Shown here: in pieces, positions 6,969 to 13,308 of the stretch
Position numbering within the stretch: the first letter of the stretch is position 1
Layout: each line of letters opens with the position of its first letter
Source: Thermoleophilia bacterium UBA2241
GTDB lineage: Bacteria > Actinomycetota > Thermoleophilia > UBA2241
Assembly (NCBI GenBank): GCA_002347645.1
Contig: DDYF01000025.1
Coordinates: 8,695-27,687, forward strand
DNA: 18,993 nucleotides
Direction: 5' to 3'
Translations under genes and position numbers: made by a program
Notes under the pieces: generated by a model
The model's database searches: none
What the model saw: the letters and a program-made list of their open reading frames with translations, nothing else
What the model was told of the DNA's origin: nothing

Positions 6969-9488
6969 ATGCGTAAGTTGCTCATCCCCGTCCTCGTGCT
7001 GGTGCTGCTGTTCGCGGTCGTCGCGACCGCGCAGGCGGCGCCGGTCACCCGCGCCAAGGACACCGTCTCGCCCACGTCTCCCGTTCCCAAGGCGGGCGCC
7101 CCCGAGATCCCCGTGCGCCCGTACGCCAGCTACACCTACTACTCGGAGCTCCTCCCCATCCTTCAGTGGATCGACGCCAGGAGCTCGCGGGTGACGATGA
7201 AGCAGATCGGTCTTTCGGCGAACGGCAACCCCATGTGGCTGGTGACGGTCACGGCCAAGTGGCCGAACCAGGCCGTGAAGGCGCGGAACATGAAGTACCG
7301 CAGCCTGATCGCGAAGGATCCGGCCAAAGCCAAGAAGATGTTAACCGCCAAGAGCGGGATCCGCGCGCCCGTGTTCATCAACGCCAGCATCCACGGCGGC
7401 GAGACGACGGGCGTCGATGCCAGCCTCGCGCTGCTGCGCAAGCTGGCGTTCTCGAACGACGCGCAGACGCGAAAGATCCTCAGCAGCTGCGTCGTGTTCA
7501 TCAACCCGTGCCAGAACCCGGACGGCCGCATCACCGACGTGCGCGCCAACGGGAACGGCTTCGACCTCAATCGCGACTTCATCACGCTGACGCAGCCGGA
7601 GACGCTGGCCACCGTCAAGCAGATCAAGGCCTATCACCCCGTCACGTTCCTTGACCTGCACGGCTACGTGAACCCGATGCTCATCGAGCCCTGCACGATC
7701 CCGCACAACCCGAGCCTCGAGTACGACCTCTTCATCAAGTGGGCGGAGCCGCTGGCCGAACGGATGAAGACCACGCTCGAGAACAAGACGGGCATGACCG
7801 CGCAGATCCCGTATCAGTACGGGACGGCCAAGGACAGGCTCAGCCAGATCAACGAAGGCTGGGACGACTACGGCCCGTACTACACCGGCATGATCGCCCA
7901 GCAGATGGGCGCCCTCGGCTACACGCTCGAGACGCCCTACAAGACCCAGGACGGCGTGGACGCGCACTACTGGACCAGCTGGAGCATGCTGAACTACGTC
8001 GTCAAGAACCGCCTGGCGATCATGAAGGACCAGGCGGAGGTCTTCCGCCGCGGCGACAAGAACGTGGCCGACGCGGTCACCGGTCGCCCGTGGGCCGGCA
8101 ACATGACCGAGATGCTGCTGCCCGTGCCGTGGGGCGACCCGGCCTTCCCGTACAGCAACGTCGTCGGCGACGTCGAGTTCCCGTACGCCTACATCGTGCC
8201 GGTCGACCCCGCGATCCAGAAGGACCCGCTGCAGGCGTACAAGTTCATCAACCACGCACGCGCCTACGGCATCGAGGTCCACGTGGCCAGCGCCGCGTTC
8301 ACGGCCGCCAAGTACGACTTCCCCGCGGGCACGTTCGTGATCCGCACGCAGCAGCCGCTGCGCTCACTGGCCAACAACCTCCTGTGGGACGGCGAGGACG
8401 TCAGCGCGACCTACGGCGTAGGCTCCATGTACGACGTCTCGGCCTGGAGTCTGCCCGAGAGCTGGGGCTTCGACGCGATCACCGCGCACGACGCGTTCTC
8501 CGCGTCGCTCGCCCCCGTGAAGAAGAACGTCGCCAGGCCCGGTACCTTCACCGGCAGCGGGCCCGTCTTCTGGTTCGCCGGCGACACCAACCAGGCCGTC
8601 AAGGTCGTCAACGAGATGCTGCAGCGCCTCTACACCGTCGGCATGGTCCACGAGACCCTCGCGGCCCCGTACGACGGCATCCCCGTCGGCGCCTTCGTGA
8701 TCGACACGACGGACACGCCGGGTGCGGTCGCCTATCTCGACCGCGCCGCCGCCGCCTACGGACTGGACTTCGAGACCGCGGACGGCCTCACGTTCGACCA
8801 AGTCGCGAGACTGTCGAAGCCGAACGTCTCGGTGGCCGTCGATGCACAGACGGTTTGGGTGCTGAAGAGCGTGCTGGGCTTCGTCAACGTGTCGGCCAAC
8901 GCCGGCGCGCTGAGCGGCTCGACGACGGCGTACATCACGAGCCAGGCGCAGACCACCACGACGCTGACGCGCACGGGCCTCACCGACGTGCAGGCGTGGC
9001 TCGACGGCGCGAGCGCCTCGCAGCAGCGGACCTACATCGGCGTGACCGGCGGTTCGGCCCAGGCGTGGGCGACCGGGCTCCTGCCCGACGTGACGGTCGC
9101 GAACGACACTGACCGCAACGACAACGGCCTCGTCATGGCCGAGTACAGCACGGAGAGCATCTACACGGCTGGGTACCCGGCGAACGACCACGCCTTCTGC
9201 TACCCTCCGTACTGGTTCGACGAGGCCAGCGACGCCGTCTCGACCGACATCACGTACCTCGCCGGCATCACCGGTCCGTTCCACTCTGGCTTCTGGAACA
9301 ACACCGACGAGGACGCCGTCGGCAAGGGCGCGATGGTCACCGGCACGTACGACGGTCTCGCCGAGACCGACTACAACCGTGTGGTCCTCATGGGCTTCCA
9401 CCCGACCTACCGTGCCTATGAGGAGAACACCTACCTGCTCGCGGCGCGTGCGATCTTGTTGAGCAACGCCACGTTCCCGGACAAGTGA
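6969..9488 (+). CDS. Secreted M14 family zinc carboxypeptidase
   Basis: Exported metallopeptidase of 839 residues. Residues 1-24 form a signal peptide (hydrophobic run LLIPVLVLVLLFAVVATAQA, cleavage likely after AQA). The peptidase domain spans about 50-380 and keeps every M14 catalytic residue: zinc ligands H142 and E145 (HGGE), NPDG at 183-186, substrate-binding N201-R202 in GFDLNRD, third zinc ligand H231 (FLDLHGY) and catalytic E321 in GYTLETP. The 450-residue C-terminal part is unlike classic carboxypeptidase A; it includes a strand-helix patch (VFWFAGDTNQAVKVVNEML) and ends in a VVLMGFHPTYRAY segment that recalls glutamine-amidotransferase-like tails of some large M14 proteins. The start is ATG 6969, nine bases after AGGAGG, and gives a clean signal peptide. 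Cleavage of external proteins for nutrition or of cell-wall peptides are both possible. A strong hairpin follows 50 bases after the stop. Confidence 0.93.
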   Translation: MRKLLIPVLVLVLLFAVVATAQAAPVTRAKDTVSPTSPVPKAGAPEIPVRPYASYTYYSELLPILQWIDARSSRVTMKQIGLSANGNPMWLVTVTAKWPNQAVKARNMKYRSLIAKDPAKAKKMLTAKSGIRAPVFINASIHGGETTGVDASLALLRKLAFSNDAQTRKILSSCVVFINPCQNPDGRITDVRANGNGFDLNRDFITLTQPETLATVKQIKAYHPVTFLDLHGYVNPMLIEPCTIPHNPSLEYDLFIKWAEPLAERMKTTLENKTGMTAQIPYQYGTAKDRLSQINEGWDDYGPYYTGMIAQQMGALGYTLETPYKTQDGVDAHYWTSWSMLNYVVKNRLAIMKDQAEVFRRGDKNVADAVTGRPWAGNMTEMLLPVPWGDPAFPYSNVVGDVEFPYAYIVPVDPAIQKDPLQAYKFINHARAYGIEVHVASAAFTAAKYDFPAGTFVIRTQQPLRSLANNLLWDGEDVSATYGVGSMYDVSAWSLPESWGFDAITAHDAFSASLAPVKKNVARPGTFTGSGPVFWFAGDTNQAVKVVNEMLQRLYTVGMVHETLAAPYDGIPVGAFVIDTTDTPGAVAYLDRAAAAYGLDFETADGLTFDQVARLSKPNVSVAVDAQTVWVLKSVLGFVNVSANAGALSGSTTAYITSQAQTTTTLTRTGLTDVQAWLDGASASQQRTYIGVTGGSAQAWATGLLPDVTVANDTDRNDNGLVMAEYSTESIYTAGYPANDHAFCYPPYWFDEASDAVSTDITYLAGITGPFHSGFWNNTDEDAVGKGAMVTGTYDGLAETDYNRVVLMGFHPTYRAYEENTYLLAARAILLSNATFPDK

Positions 9489-9538
9489 ACTGATGGGCGA
9501 CCCGCTCGGTCGAAAGGGTCGCAGGTAGTCGAAGAGAA

Positions 9539-9566
9539 GGGCGGGCGACCAGACGGTCGCCCGCCC
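9539..9566 (+). terminator. Terminator hairpin after the M14 peptidase gene
   Basis: GGGCGGGCGACC (9539-9550) and its exact complement GGTCGCCCGCCC (9555-9566) enclose the loop AGAC: a perfect 12-base stem 50 bases after the stop codon. There is no T tract, which is common for terminators in high-GC Gram-positive bacteria. Confidence 0.8.
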
Positions 9567-9569
9567 TCG

Positions 9570-9842
9570 CGCTCGAAGAGCTACGCCGTGACCAGCACCC
9601 TGCAGCCGCGCCGCAAGGCGGGCAGCTACCCGCTGAAGATCTACAAGTATCGCCTCGTCTCCGGCAAGTGGCGGAGCTACGTCTCCGTCAAGGCCAGGGC
9701 GGCTGACTACCGCTCCTACAGCAGATGCTCGTGCAAGGTGAAGCTGCCCTACAAGGGCAGGTGGCGCCTGCGCGCCTACGCGCCGGCCGCCTTCCACAGG
9801 GCGACCTGGTCGCGGGGCTACGACTACGTGACGGTGCGGTAG
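9570..9842 (+). pseudogene. Remnant of a C-terminal beta-sandwich surface domain
   Basis: The open stretch reads SKSYAVTSTLQPRRKAGSYP onward, has CKVKLPYKGRWRLRAYAPA in the middle, and ends with WSRGYDYVTVR and a stop. From memory this resembles a repeated beta-rich domain found at the C-terminus of secreted proteins in some actinobacterial lineages, where it follows a long extracellular part. Here nothing precedes it: the domain starts three bases after the terminator stem of the peptidase gene, with no signal peptide and no good ribosome site (a GTG at 9588 is the first possible start). It is most likely the surviving tail of a deleted gene. A short expressed protein of 84 residues is the less likely alternative. 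Confidence 0.6.
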
Positions 9843-9921
9843 ACGGGCAGGGGCGGCGCGGCGGCGGCGACTGCGGCTTCGGTCTCTTGGCGTTCCGACG
9901 GCAGCCAGTCGGAGTCGCCAA

Positions 9922-11214
9922 GTGACCGCCGAACGTATCCGTCCTATCCCGCCAGCGCCGCCCTCGGTCCCGCGTCGATTCGCGCCGCGGCCTCCTCCTG
10001 CATGCCCGCGCTGCCACCTGGTGGGCATCACCGCCTTCACCTCGCAGGCCAACCGCGCCTACGAAGTGGCCGCCCGCTTTCGCCATCTCGGCGTCCCTGT
10101 GGTCATGGGCGGCATCCACGCGACCACCTGCGCAGACGAAGTCATGGAGCGGGTGTATGCGGTGGTCACGGGGGAGGCCGAGGCCGTCTGGCGGCAGGTC
10201 CTGGCCGACGTCGGGCACGGCGACCTGCAGCGCCGCTACGACGGAGGGCGCGCCGAGCTGAACGAGGTCCCGCCGGCACGTCATGATCTCCTGCCGACGG
10301 GATACTTCTTCGGGGCGATCCAGACCACGCGCGGCTGCCCCTTGAGCTGCAGCTTCTGCAGCGTGACGGCGGTCAACGGACCCCGCTACCGGCAGCGACC
10401 CATCGCGGATGTCGTACGGGAGTTCCGCCTGGTCCATGAGCGGGCCGTGCTTGTCGTGGACGACAATCTCATCGGCACGCGAGCCGAGCAGGTGGCGCGC
10501 GCCAAGGAGCTGTTCCGCGCCATGGCGGAGGCGGACCTGCGAAAACGATGGATCGCTCAGGTCACGATCAACTTCGCCGATGACGAGGAACTCATGTAGT
10601 TGGCCGCGAGCGCCGGGTGCAGGGGTGTCTTCGTCGGCTTCGAGTCCCCGACACCGGACGGGCTTCAGGAACTCGGCAAGAAGTTCAACCTTCTTGGAGG
10701 CCGCGACATCCGCACGTCCGTGCGGCGCATCCAGCGCCACAAGATCCAGGTCGCGGGCTCCTTTGTCATCGGTCTGGACAGAGACGGACCGGGGGTCGGC
10801 AGGCGCGTGGCCGAGGCGGCCAGCCGGTACGGAGTGGACATGCTCAACGTGCTGTTCCTGACACCGTTGCCCGGAACGCGCCTGTGGGACCAGATGAACG
10901 CCCAAGACCGCATCGTCCTCAACGAGTACCCGCGAGACTGGGCGCACTACACGCTGGGATTCCCCGTGGCCCGGTACAAGCGTCTCTCGGTAGACGAGAT
11001 CATCGACGAGGTGGAGACGTGCAATCGGGACTTCTTCTCCATGCCCCGGATCGCGAGACGGGTGGTGCGCGACCTGCGCGGTCGCCGCCAGCCCTTTGGC
11101 AGTCTGGTCAGTAGCCTCGCGTCGCGAGGCAACACCCGACCGAGTCGGCAGGTGCATACGGACTTCAAGCGCGACCAGGGCCAGAGGTGGAACGGGTCAG
11201 CGTCTCAAACGTGA
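9922..11214 (+). pseudogene. Broken cobalamin-binding radical SAM protein gene (N-terminus missing, in-frame TAG)
   Basis: One continuous reading frame interrupted only by TAG at 10597-10599. Before it: the second half of a B12-binding fold (LVGITAFTSQANRAYE, GVPVVMGGIHATTC, VVTGEAEAVW), then a radical SAM core with GCPLSCSFC, the CxxxCxxC cluster motif (C139, C143, C146 counted from GTG 9922). After it, the frame resumes with AGCRGVFVGFESPTPDGLQE and LNVLFLTPLPGTRLWDQMN, the normal second half of such enzymes. Homology starts near base 10003; the usual N-terminal strand and helix (ILLVNPP-like) are absent, replaced by Pro/Arg-rich nonsense. The TAG is one base away from GAG or CAG and would cut the TIM barrel in half. 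Intact members catalyse B12- and SAM-dependent methylations or rearrangements; the original substrate is unknown. A programmed readthrough or recoded TAG is possible but unsupported. Confidence 0.85.
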
Positions 11215-11222
11215 CGGACCTT

Positions 11223-11241
11223 CGTCCCCGCACGGGGGACG
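11223..11241 (+). terminator. Hairpin after the radical SAM pseudogene
   Basis: CGTCCCC (11223-11229) pairs perfectly with GGGGACG (11235-11241) around a five-base loop, nine bases after the stop at 11214. It is well placed as the original terminator of the radical SAM gene; there is no T tract. Confidence 0.5.
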
Positions 11242-11331
11242 GCGCCATGGGAGTGAACAGGATCAAGCGCCTCTGCGTCCGCGCCTCCAACGTTGACCTT
11301 GGAGAGCGACCGGCGAGTCGGCGAAGCGTGA

Positions 11332-11364
11332 TGCCCCGTCACGCACGGGGCACGAGTCGACTCG
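11332..11364. other. Hairpin and perfect palindrome downstream of the tRNA cluster
   Basis: TGCCCCGT (11332-11339) pairs with ACGGGGCA (11345-11352) around CACGC. Immediately beside it, CGAGTCGACTCG (11353-11364) is a perfect 12-base palindrome. They lie 120-150 bases past the 3' end of tRNA-Arg and could terminate the minus-strand tRNA transcript. The remaining sequence from 11215 to 11481 holds no gene I can support. Confidence 0.4.
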
Positions 11365-11448
11365 GCGGCCGCCGGTCGTCCAGCCTCCATCAGCGGGAAC
11401 CGTGCCAACGATCACGTGAGGCCGCCGCGTCGCCGATCACCCGGAACA

Positions 11449-11472
11449 AACGCCATGTGCAACGCCATGTGC
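11449..11472. repeat. Perfect 12-base tandem duplication beside tRNA-Arg
   Basis: AACGCCATGTGC occurs twice in direct succession, ending 9 bases before the 3' end of tRNA-Arg. tRNA 3' ends are common integration sites, but no second copy of the tRNA end and no integrase is present in the window. Confidence 0.85.
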
Positions 11473-11481
11473 AGGCAGAAC

Positions 11482-11558
11482 TGGCGCGCCCGGCAGGATT
11501 CGAACCTGCGACCTGAGGATTAGAAGTCCCCTGCTCTATCCACCTGAGCTACGGGCGC
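11482..11558 (-). tRNA. tRNA-Arg (anticodon TCT)
   Basis: Minus-strand cloverleaf: acceptor GCGCCCG/CGGGCGC, anticodon loop CTTCTAA giving TCT, T loop TTCGAAT, encoded CCA at 11482-11484. Last of the Pro-Gly-Arg cluster, separated from tRNA-Gly by 108 bases. Confidence 0.97.
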
Positions 11559-11666
11559 GCGGAAGGCCGGCGTCGAGAGCCGACGCGAGCGCACAGACGG
11601 CGGTCGCCGAGCGGCGCGGACGGGCGGCGACAGCCGGCCGTCGCAGCCGCTCAGGGTCTGTGAAGA

Positions 11667-11743
11667 TGGAGCGGGAGACGGGCCTCGAACCCGCGACCCT
11701 CAGCTTGGAAGGCTGATGCTCTAGCCAACTGAGCTACTCCCGC
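11667..11743 (-). tRNA. tRNA-Gly (anticodon TCC)
   Basis: Minus-strand cloverleaf: acceptor GCGGGAG/CTCCCGC, anticodon stem TCAGC/GCTGA around CTTCCAA (anticodon TCC), T loop TTCGAGG, encoded CCA. It follows tRNA-Pro after 19 bases. Confidence 0.97.
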
Positions 11744-11762
11744 TCGCGTGCCGTGAAGACGG

Positions 11763-11839
<77 letters not shown>

Positions 11840-11842
11840 GCG

Positions 11843-11856
11843 CCGGGCAAGTATAC
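11843..11856 (-). promoter_or_regulatory. -10 region of the tRNA-Pro-Gly-Arg cluster
   Basis: On the minus strand TATACT (11855-11850, 5 of 6 consensus) lies 10 bases before tRNA-Pro, so the primary transcript would have a leader of only a few bases. No good -35 is visible in the upstream end of the LysM gene. The 14-base string around it (GTATACTTGCCCGG) recurs exactly at 16255-16242. Confidence 0.6.
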
Positions 11857-11879
11857 CCCAGCGTCGCGGCGGTGCCGCG

Positions 11880-12278
11880 CTACTCGCCGAGGAACGGCAG
11901 GGTCAGCGTCTGCCCGGGTTGAAGCAAGGCGCCGTCAAGCTCGTTCGCCTCGCGAATGGCGAAGACCACCGCGCGCGGGTCGACGCTTTCGTCGTAGCGC
12001 TCGGTCGCGATCTGCCACAGCGTGTCGCCGCGCCGCACTTCGTACGCGCGGCCGTCGAACACGTCGCTGTTACCGGTCGCGTTCGCGACCCTGACCCCCG
12101 CCCAGACGGCGAGGAAGACGAGGAACAGGAACAGCGCGAAACGCGCGAGCCCCACGAGCCGCCGCACGCGCCGGTCTCTGCGTACGCGCGCGCCGGCCCG
12201 GCCGGGCTCGGCCCAACGGCGCGCCCCGGACGGGGTCACAGGTACGGCCTGCAGGCGACAGCCGTCGCGCCTCGTCAC
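11880..12278 (-). CDS. Single-pass membrane LysM protein, probable SOS cell-division inhibitor (YneA/DivS/Rv2719c-like)
   Basis: A 132-residue protein: a basic cytoplasmic N-terminal stretch (about 1-40), one membrane helix (about 41-63, LARFALFLFLVFLAVWAGV), then a single extracytoplasmic LysM domain (about 78-127: YEVRRGDTLWQIA, an asparagine-containing IREANELDG, then LLQPGQTLTLP). Small membrane LysM proteins beside lexA are the known SOS-induced division inhibitors YneA (Bacillus), DivS (Corynebacterium) and Rv2719c (Mycobacterium); size, layout and position all fit. The start is GTG 12278, which overlaps the stop of the zinc-ribbon gene as GTGA, so the genes are probably translationally coupled. 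Peptidoglycan binding is well supported; division arrest during DNA damage is inferred from context. Confidence 0.85.
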   Translation of the reverse strand: MTRRDGCRLQAVPVTPSGARRWAEPGRAGARVRRDRRVRRLVGLARFALFLFLVFLAVWAGVRVANATGNSDVFDGRAYEVRRGDTLWQIATERYDESVDPRAVVFAIREANELDGALLQPGQTLTLPFLGE

Positions 12279-12505
12279 GGTCGCGCCTCCCGCGGGCGCC
12301 GGCACCCCACACCCTCGAGCTCGCTGCCGCACTCGGTGCAACGCAGCACCACGCGACCCGTCCAGCGGTCGGCCACTGCCGCGGCGGCGCTGCCGCCACA
12401 CCACACACAGCGGGCGGATCCCCCGGCCAAGCCGTCGTCGAGCGCCTGGTCGACGACGTCGGCCAGGGTCGGCAGCGAGACGAGTGTGAGGGACAGCGTG
12501 CTCAC
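12275..12505 (-). CDS. Small zinc-ribbon protein in the lexA operon, unknown function
   Basis: A 76-residue protein with two knuckles, C33-V-W-C36 and C56-T-E-C59, spaced as in a zinc ribbon, with a helical N-terminal region (LPTLADVVDQALDDGLAG) and an Arg-rich tail. It starts with GTG 12505 overlapping the lexA stop (GTGA) and ends with TGA 12275 overlapping the LysM start (GTGA), so it is the middle gene of a coupled three-gene SOS operon. In mycobacteria nrdR, also a zinc protein, sits near lexA, but this protein lacks the ATP-cone domain and is too short to be NrdR. I do not recognise the family. Nucleic-acid or protein binding are both possible. Confidence 0.8.
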   Translation of the reverse strand: MSTLSLTLVSLPTLADVVDQALDDGLAGGSARCVWCGGSAAAAVADRWTGRVVLRCTECGSELEGVGCRRPREARP

Positions 12506-13101
12506 AGCCTGCGCAACACCCCGACGACGCGGCCGACGACACCGACGTCGCCTTCGTCGAGCACGAGAGGCTCGTAGTTCTCGTTCTCGGGTTGCAGCCT
12601 GATACTGCGGCCGTCGCGGTAGAAGCGCTTCGTCGTGGCCTCGTCGCCGACCAGTGCGACCACGATATCGCCGTTGTCGGCGTCGTCCTGCGGGTGCACG
12701 ACGATGAGGTCGCAGTCGAAGATGCCGGCGTCGACCATGGAGTCGCCGCTGATCCTGAGGACGAAGTCGCCGTCGTCGCGGCGCAGGAAGCCCGGCACGT
12801 CGACGAGCTCTTCGATGTTCTCCTCGGCCAGGAGGGGGACACCGGCGGCCACCTGACCGACCAGGGGCAGCGGGCGCGCAGGCCGCAACTCGCGCACCAC
12901 GTCGAGGGCGCGGGGCTTGGACGGATCGCGCTTGATGAGCCCCTGGCGCTCGAGATTGGCGAGGTGAGCGTGCACGGTCGAGGGCGAGGACAGGTCGAGT
13001 GCCGCGCAGATCTCGCGTACCGTCGGCGGGTAGCCGTTGGCGCGGATGCTCTCGCGAATGAATGCCAGCACCTGCTCTTGTCGTGCGGTCAAGCCGCCCA
13101 C
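12502..13101 (-). CDS. lexA: LexA, SOS repressor and self-cleaving peptidase
   Basis: Represses DNA-damage genes and cuts itself when stimulated by RecA filaments. With the GTG at 13101 as start it has 199 residues: a winged helix at about 3-65 (TARQEQVLAFIRESI, then SSPSTVHAHLANLERQGLI), the cleavage bond A86-G87 in VGQVAAGVP, catalytic S121 in SGDSMVDAG and general base K158 in ATTKRF. A GTG at 13122 would extend the protein by seven residues but lies inside an SOS box and at about +7 of the predicted transcript. AAGGAGG just upstream of 13101 favours the shorter form. Two SOS boxes and a good promoter lie directly upstream, so it is autoregulated. It overlaps the zinc-ribbon gene as GTGA. 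Confidence 0.97.
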   Translation of the reverse strand: MGGLTARQEQVLAFIRESIRANGYPPTVREICAALDLSSPSTVHAHLANLERQGLIKRDPSKPRALDVVRELRPARPLPLVGQVAAGVPLLAEENIEELVDVPGFLRRDDGDFVLRISGDSMVDAGIFDCDLIVVHPQDDADNGDIVVALVGDEATTKRFYRDGRSIRLQPENENYEPLVLDEGDVGVVGRVVGVLRRL

Positions 13102-13115
13102 GTCGCCTCCTTGGT

Positions 13116-13129
13116 CGAACACATGTTCG
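13116..13129 (-). promoter_or_regulatory. SOS box 1 (LexA operator) at the lexA transcription start
   Basis: CGAACACATGTTCG is a perfect palindrome matching the Gram-positive LexA site GAAC-N4-GTTC. It covers the expected transcription start, about 6 bases downstream of the -10 element. Confidence 0.93.
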
Positions 13130-13134
13130 TGTGC

Positions 13135-13163
13135 AGTGTAAGGTGAACGTGTGTTCGTGTCAA
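13135..13163 (-). promoter_or_regulatory. lexA: lexA promoter
   Basis: On the minus strand a perfect -35 TTGACA (13163-13158), a 17-base spacer and the -10 TACACT (13140-13135). SOS box 2 fills the spacer and SOS box 1 lies over the start site, so LexA binding would block RNA polymerase directly. Confidence 0.9.
13145..13156 (-). promoter_or_regulatory. SOS box 2 (LexA operator) in the lexA promoter spacer
   Basis: GAACGTGTGTTC matches GAAC-N4-GTTC exactly and lies between -35 and -10. Its centre is 28 bases from the centre of SOS box 1, slightly under three helical turns. Confidence 0.92.
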
Positions 13164-13180
13164 TGCGGAGGATACGGGCG

Positions 13181-13308
13181 GCGCCGGACGGAAAAGCGTG
13201 CTGCAGCGTCAGACGCAGAAGCGCTCCGCAGTTTCAGACGGAAAAGCGTTTCGCAGCGTCAGACGGAAGAGCGCGACAAGGCGTCAGACGAATGAGCGCG
13301 ACGCGGCG
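13181..13308. repeat. Imperfect 25-base tandem repeat (five full units plus a start)
   Basis: Units begin at 13181, 13206, 13231, 13256 and 13281, each exactly 25 bases, with a core close to GCGTCAGACGGAAAAGCG; a sixth start GCGTCA at 13306 runs into the stop codon of the DUF1028 gene (TCA, 13309-13311). Units 2-5 share TCAGACG; the later half of each unit varies. The 25-base period is not a multiple of three and no reading frame of note uses it. It lies between the DUF1028 stop and the lexA promoter. There are no spacers, so it is not CRISPR. Confidence 0.85.

Noticed and set aside
10597..10599. TAG as pyrrolysine codon in the radical SAM gene
   Set aside because: The same gene also lacks its N-terminus, the protein family does not use pyrrolysine at this place as far as I know, and no pyl genes are visible; simple decay explains both defects.
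8364..11157. Two long minus-strand open frames opposite the M14 gene and the radical SAM pseudogene
   Set aside because: No domains or good ribosome sites, and the plus-strand frames carry clear catalytic motifs.
11482..11558. Attachment site of an integrated element at tRNA-Arg
   Set aside because: No second copy of the tRNA 3' end and no integrase or excisionase lies in the window; kept only as a speculation about a lost island.
12275..12505. Zinc-ribbon gene as nrdR
   Set aside because: NrdR is about 150 residues with an ATP-cone domain after the zinc ribbon; this protein has 76 residues and no such domain.
13181..13308. CRISPR array
   Set aside because: The 25-base units follow each other without unique spacers and have diverged; no cas genes are nearby.
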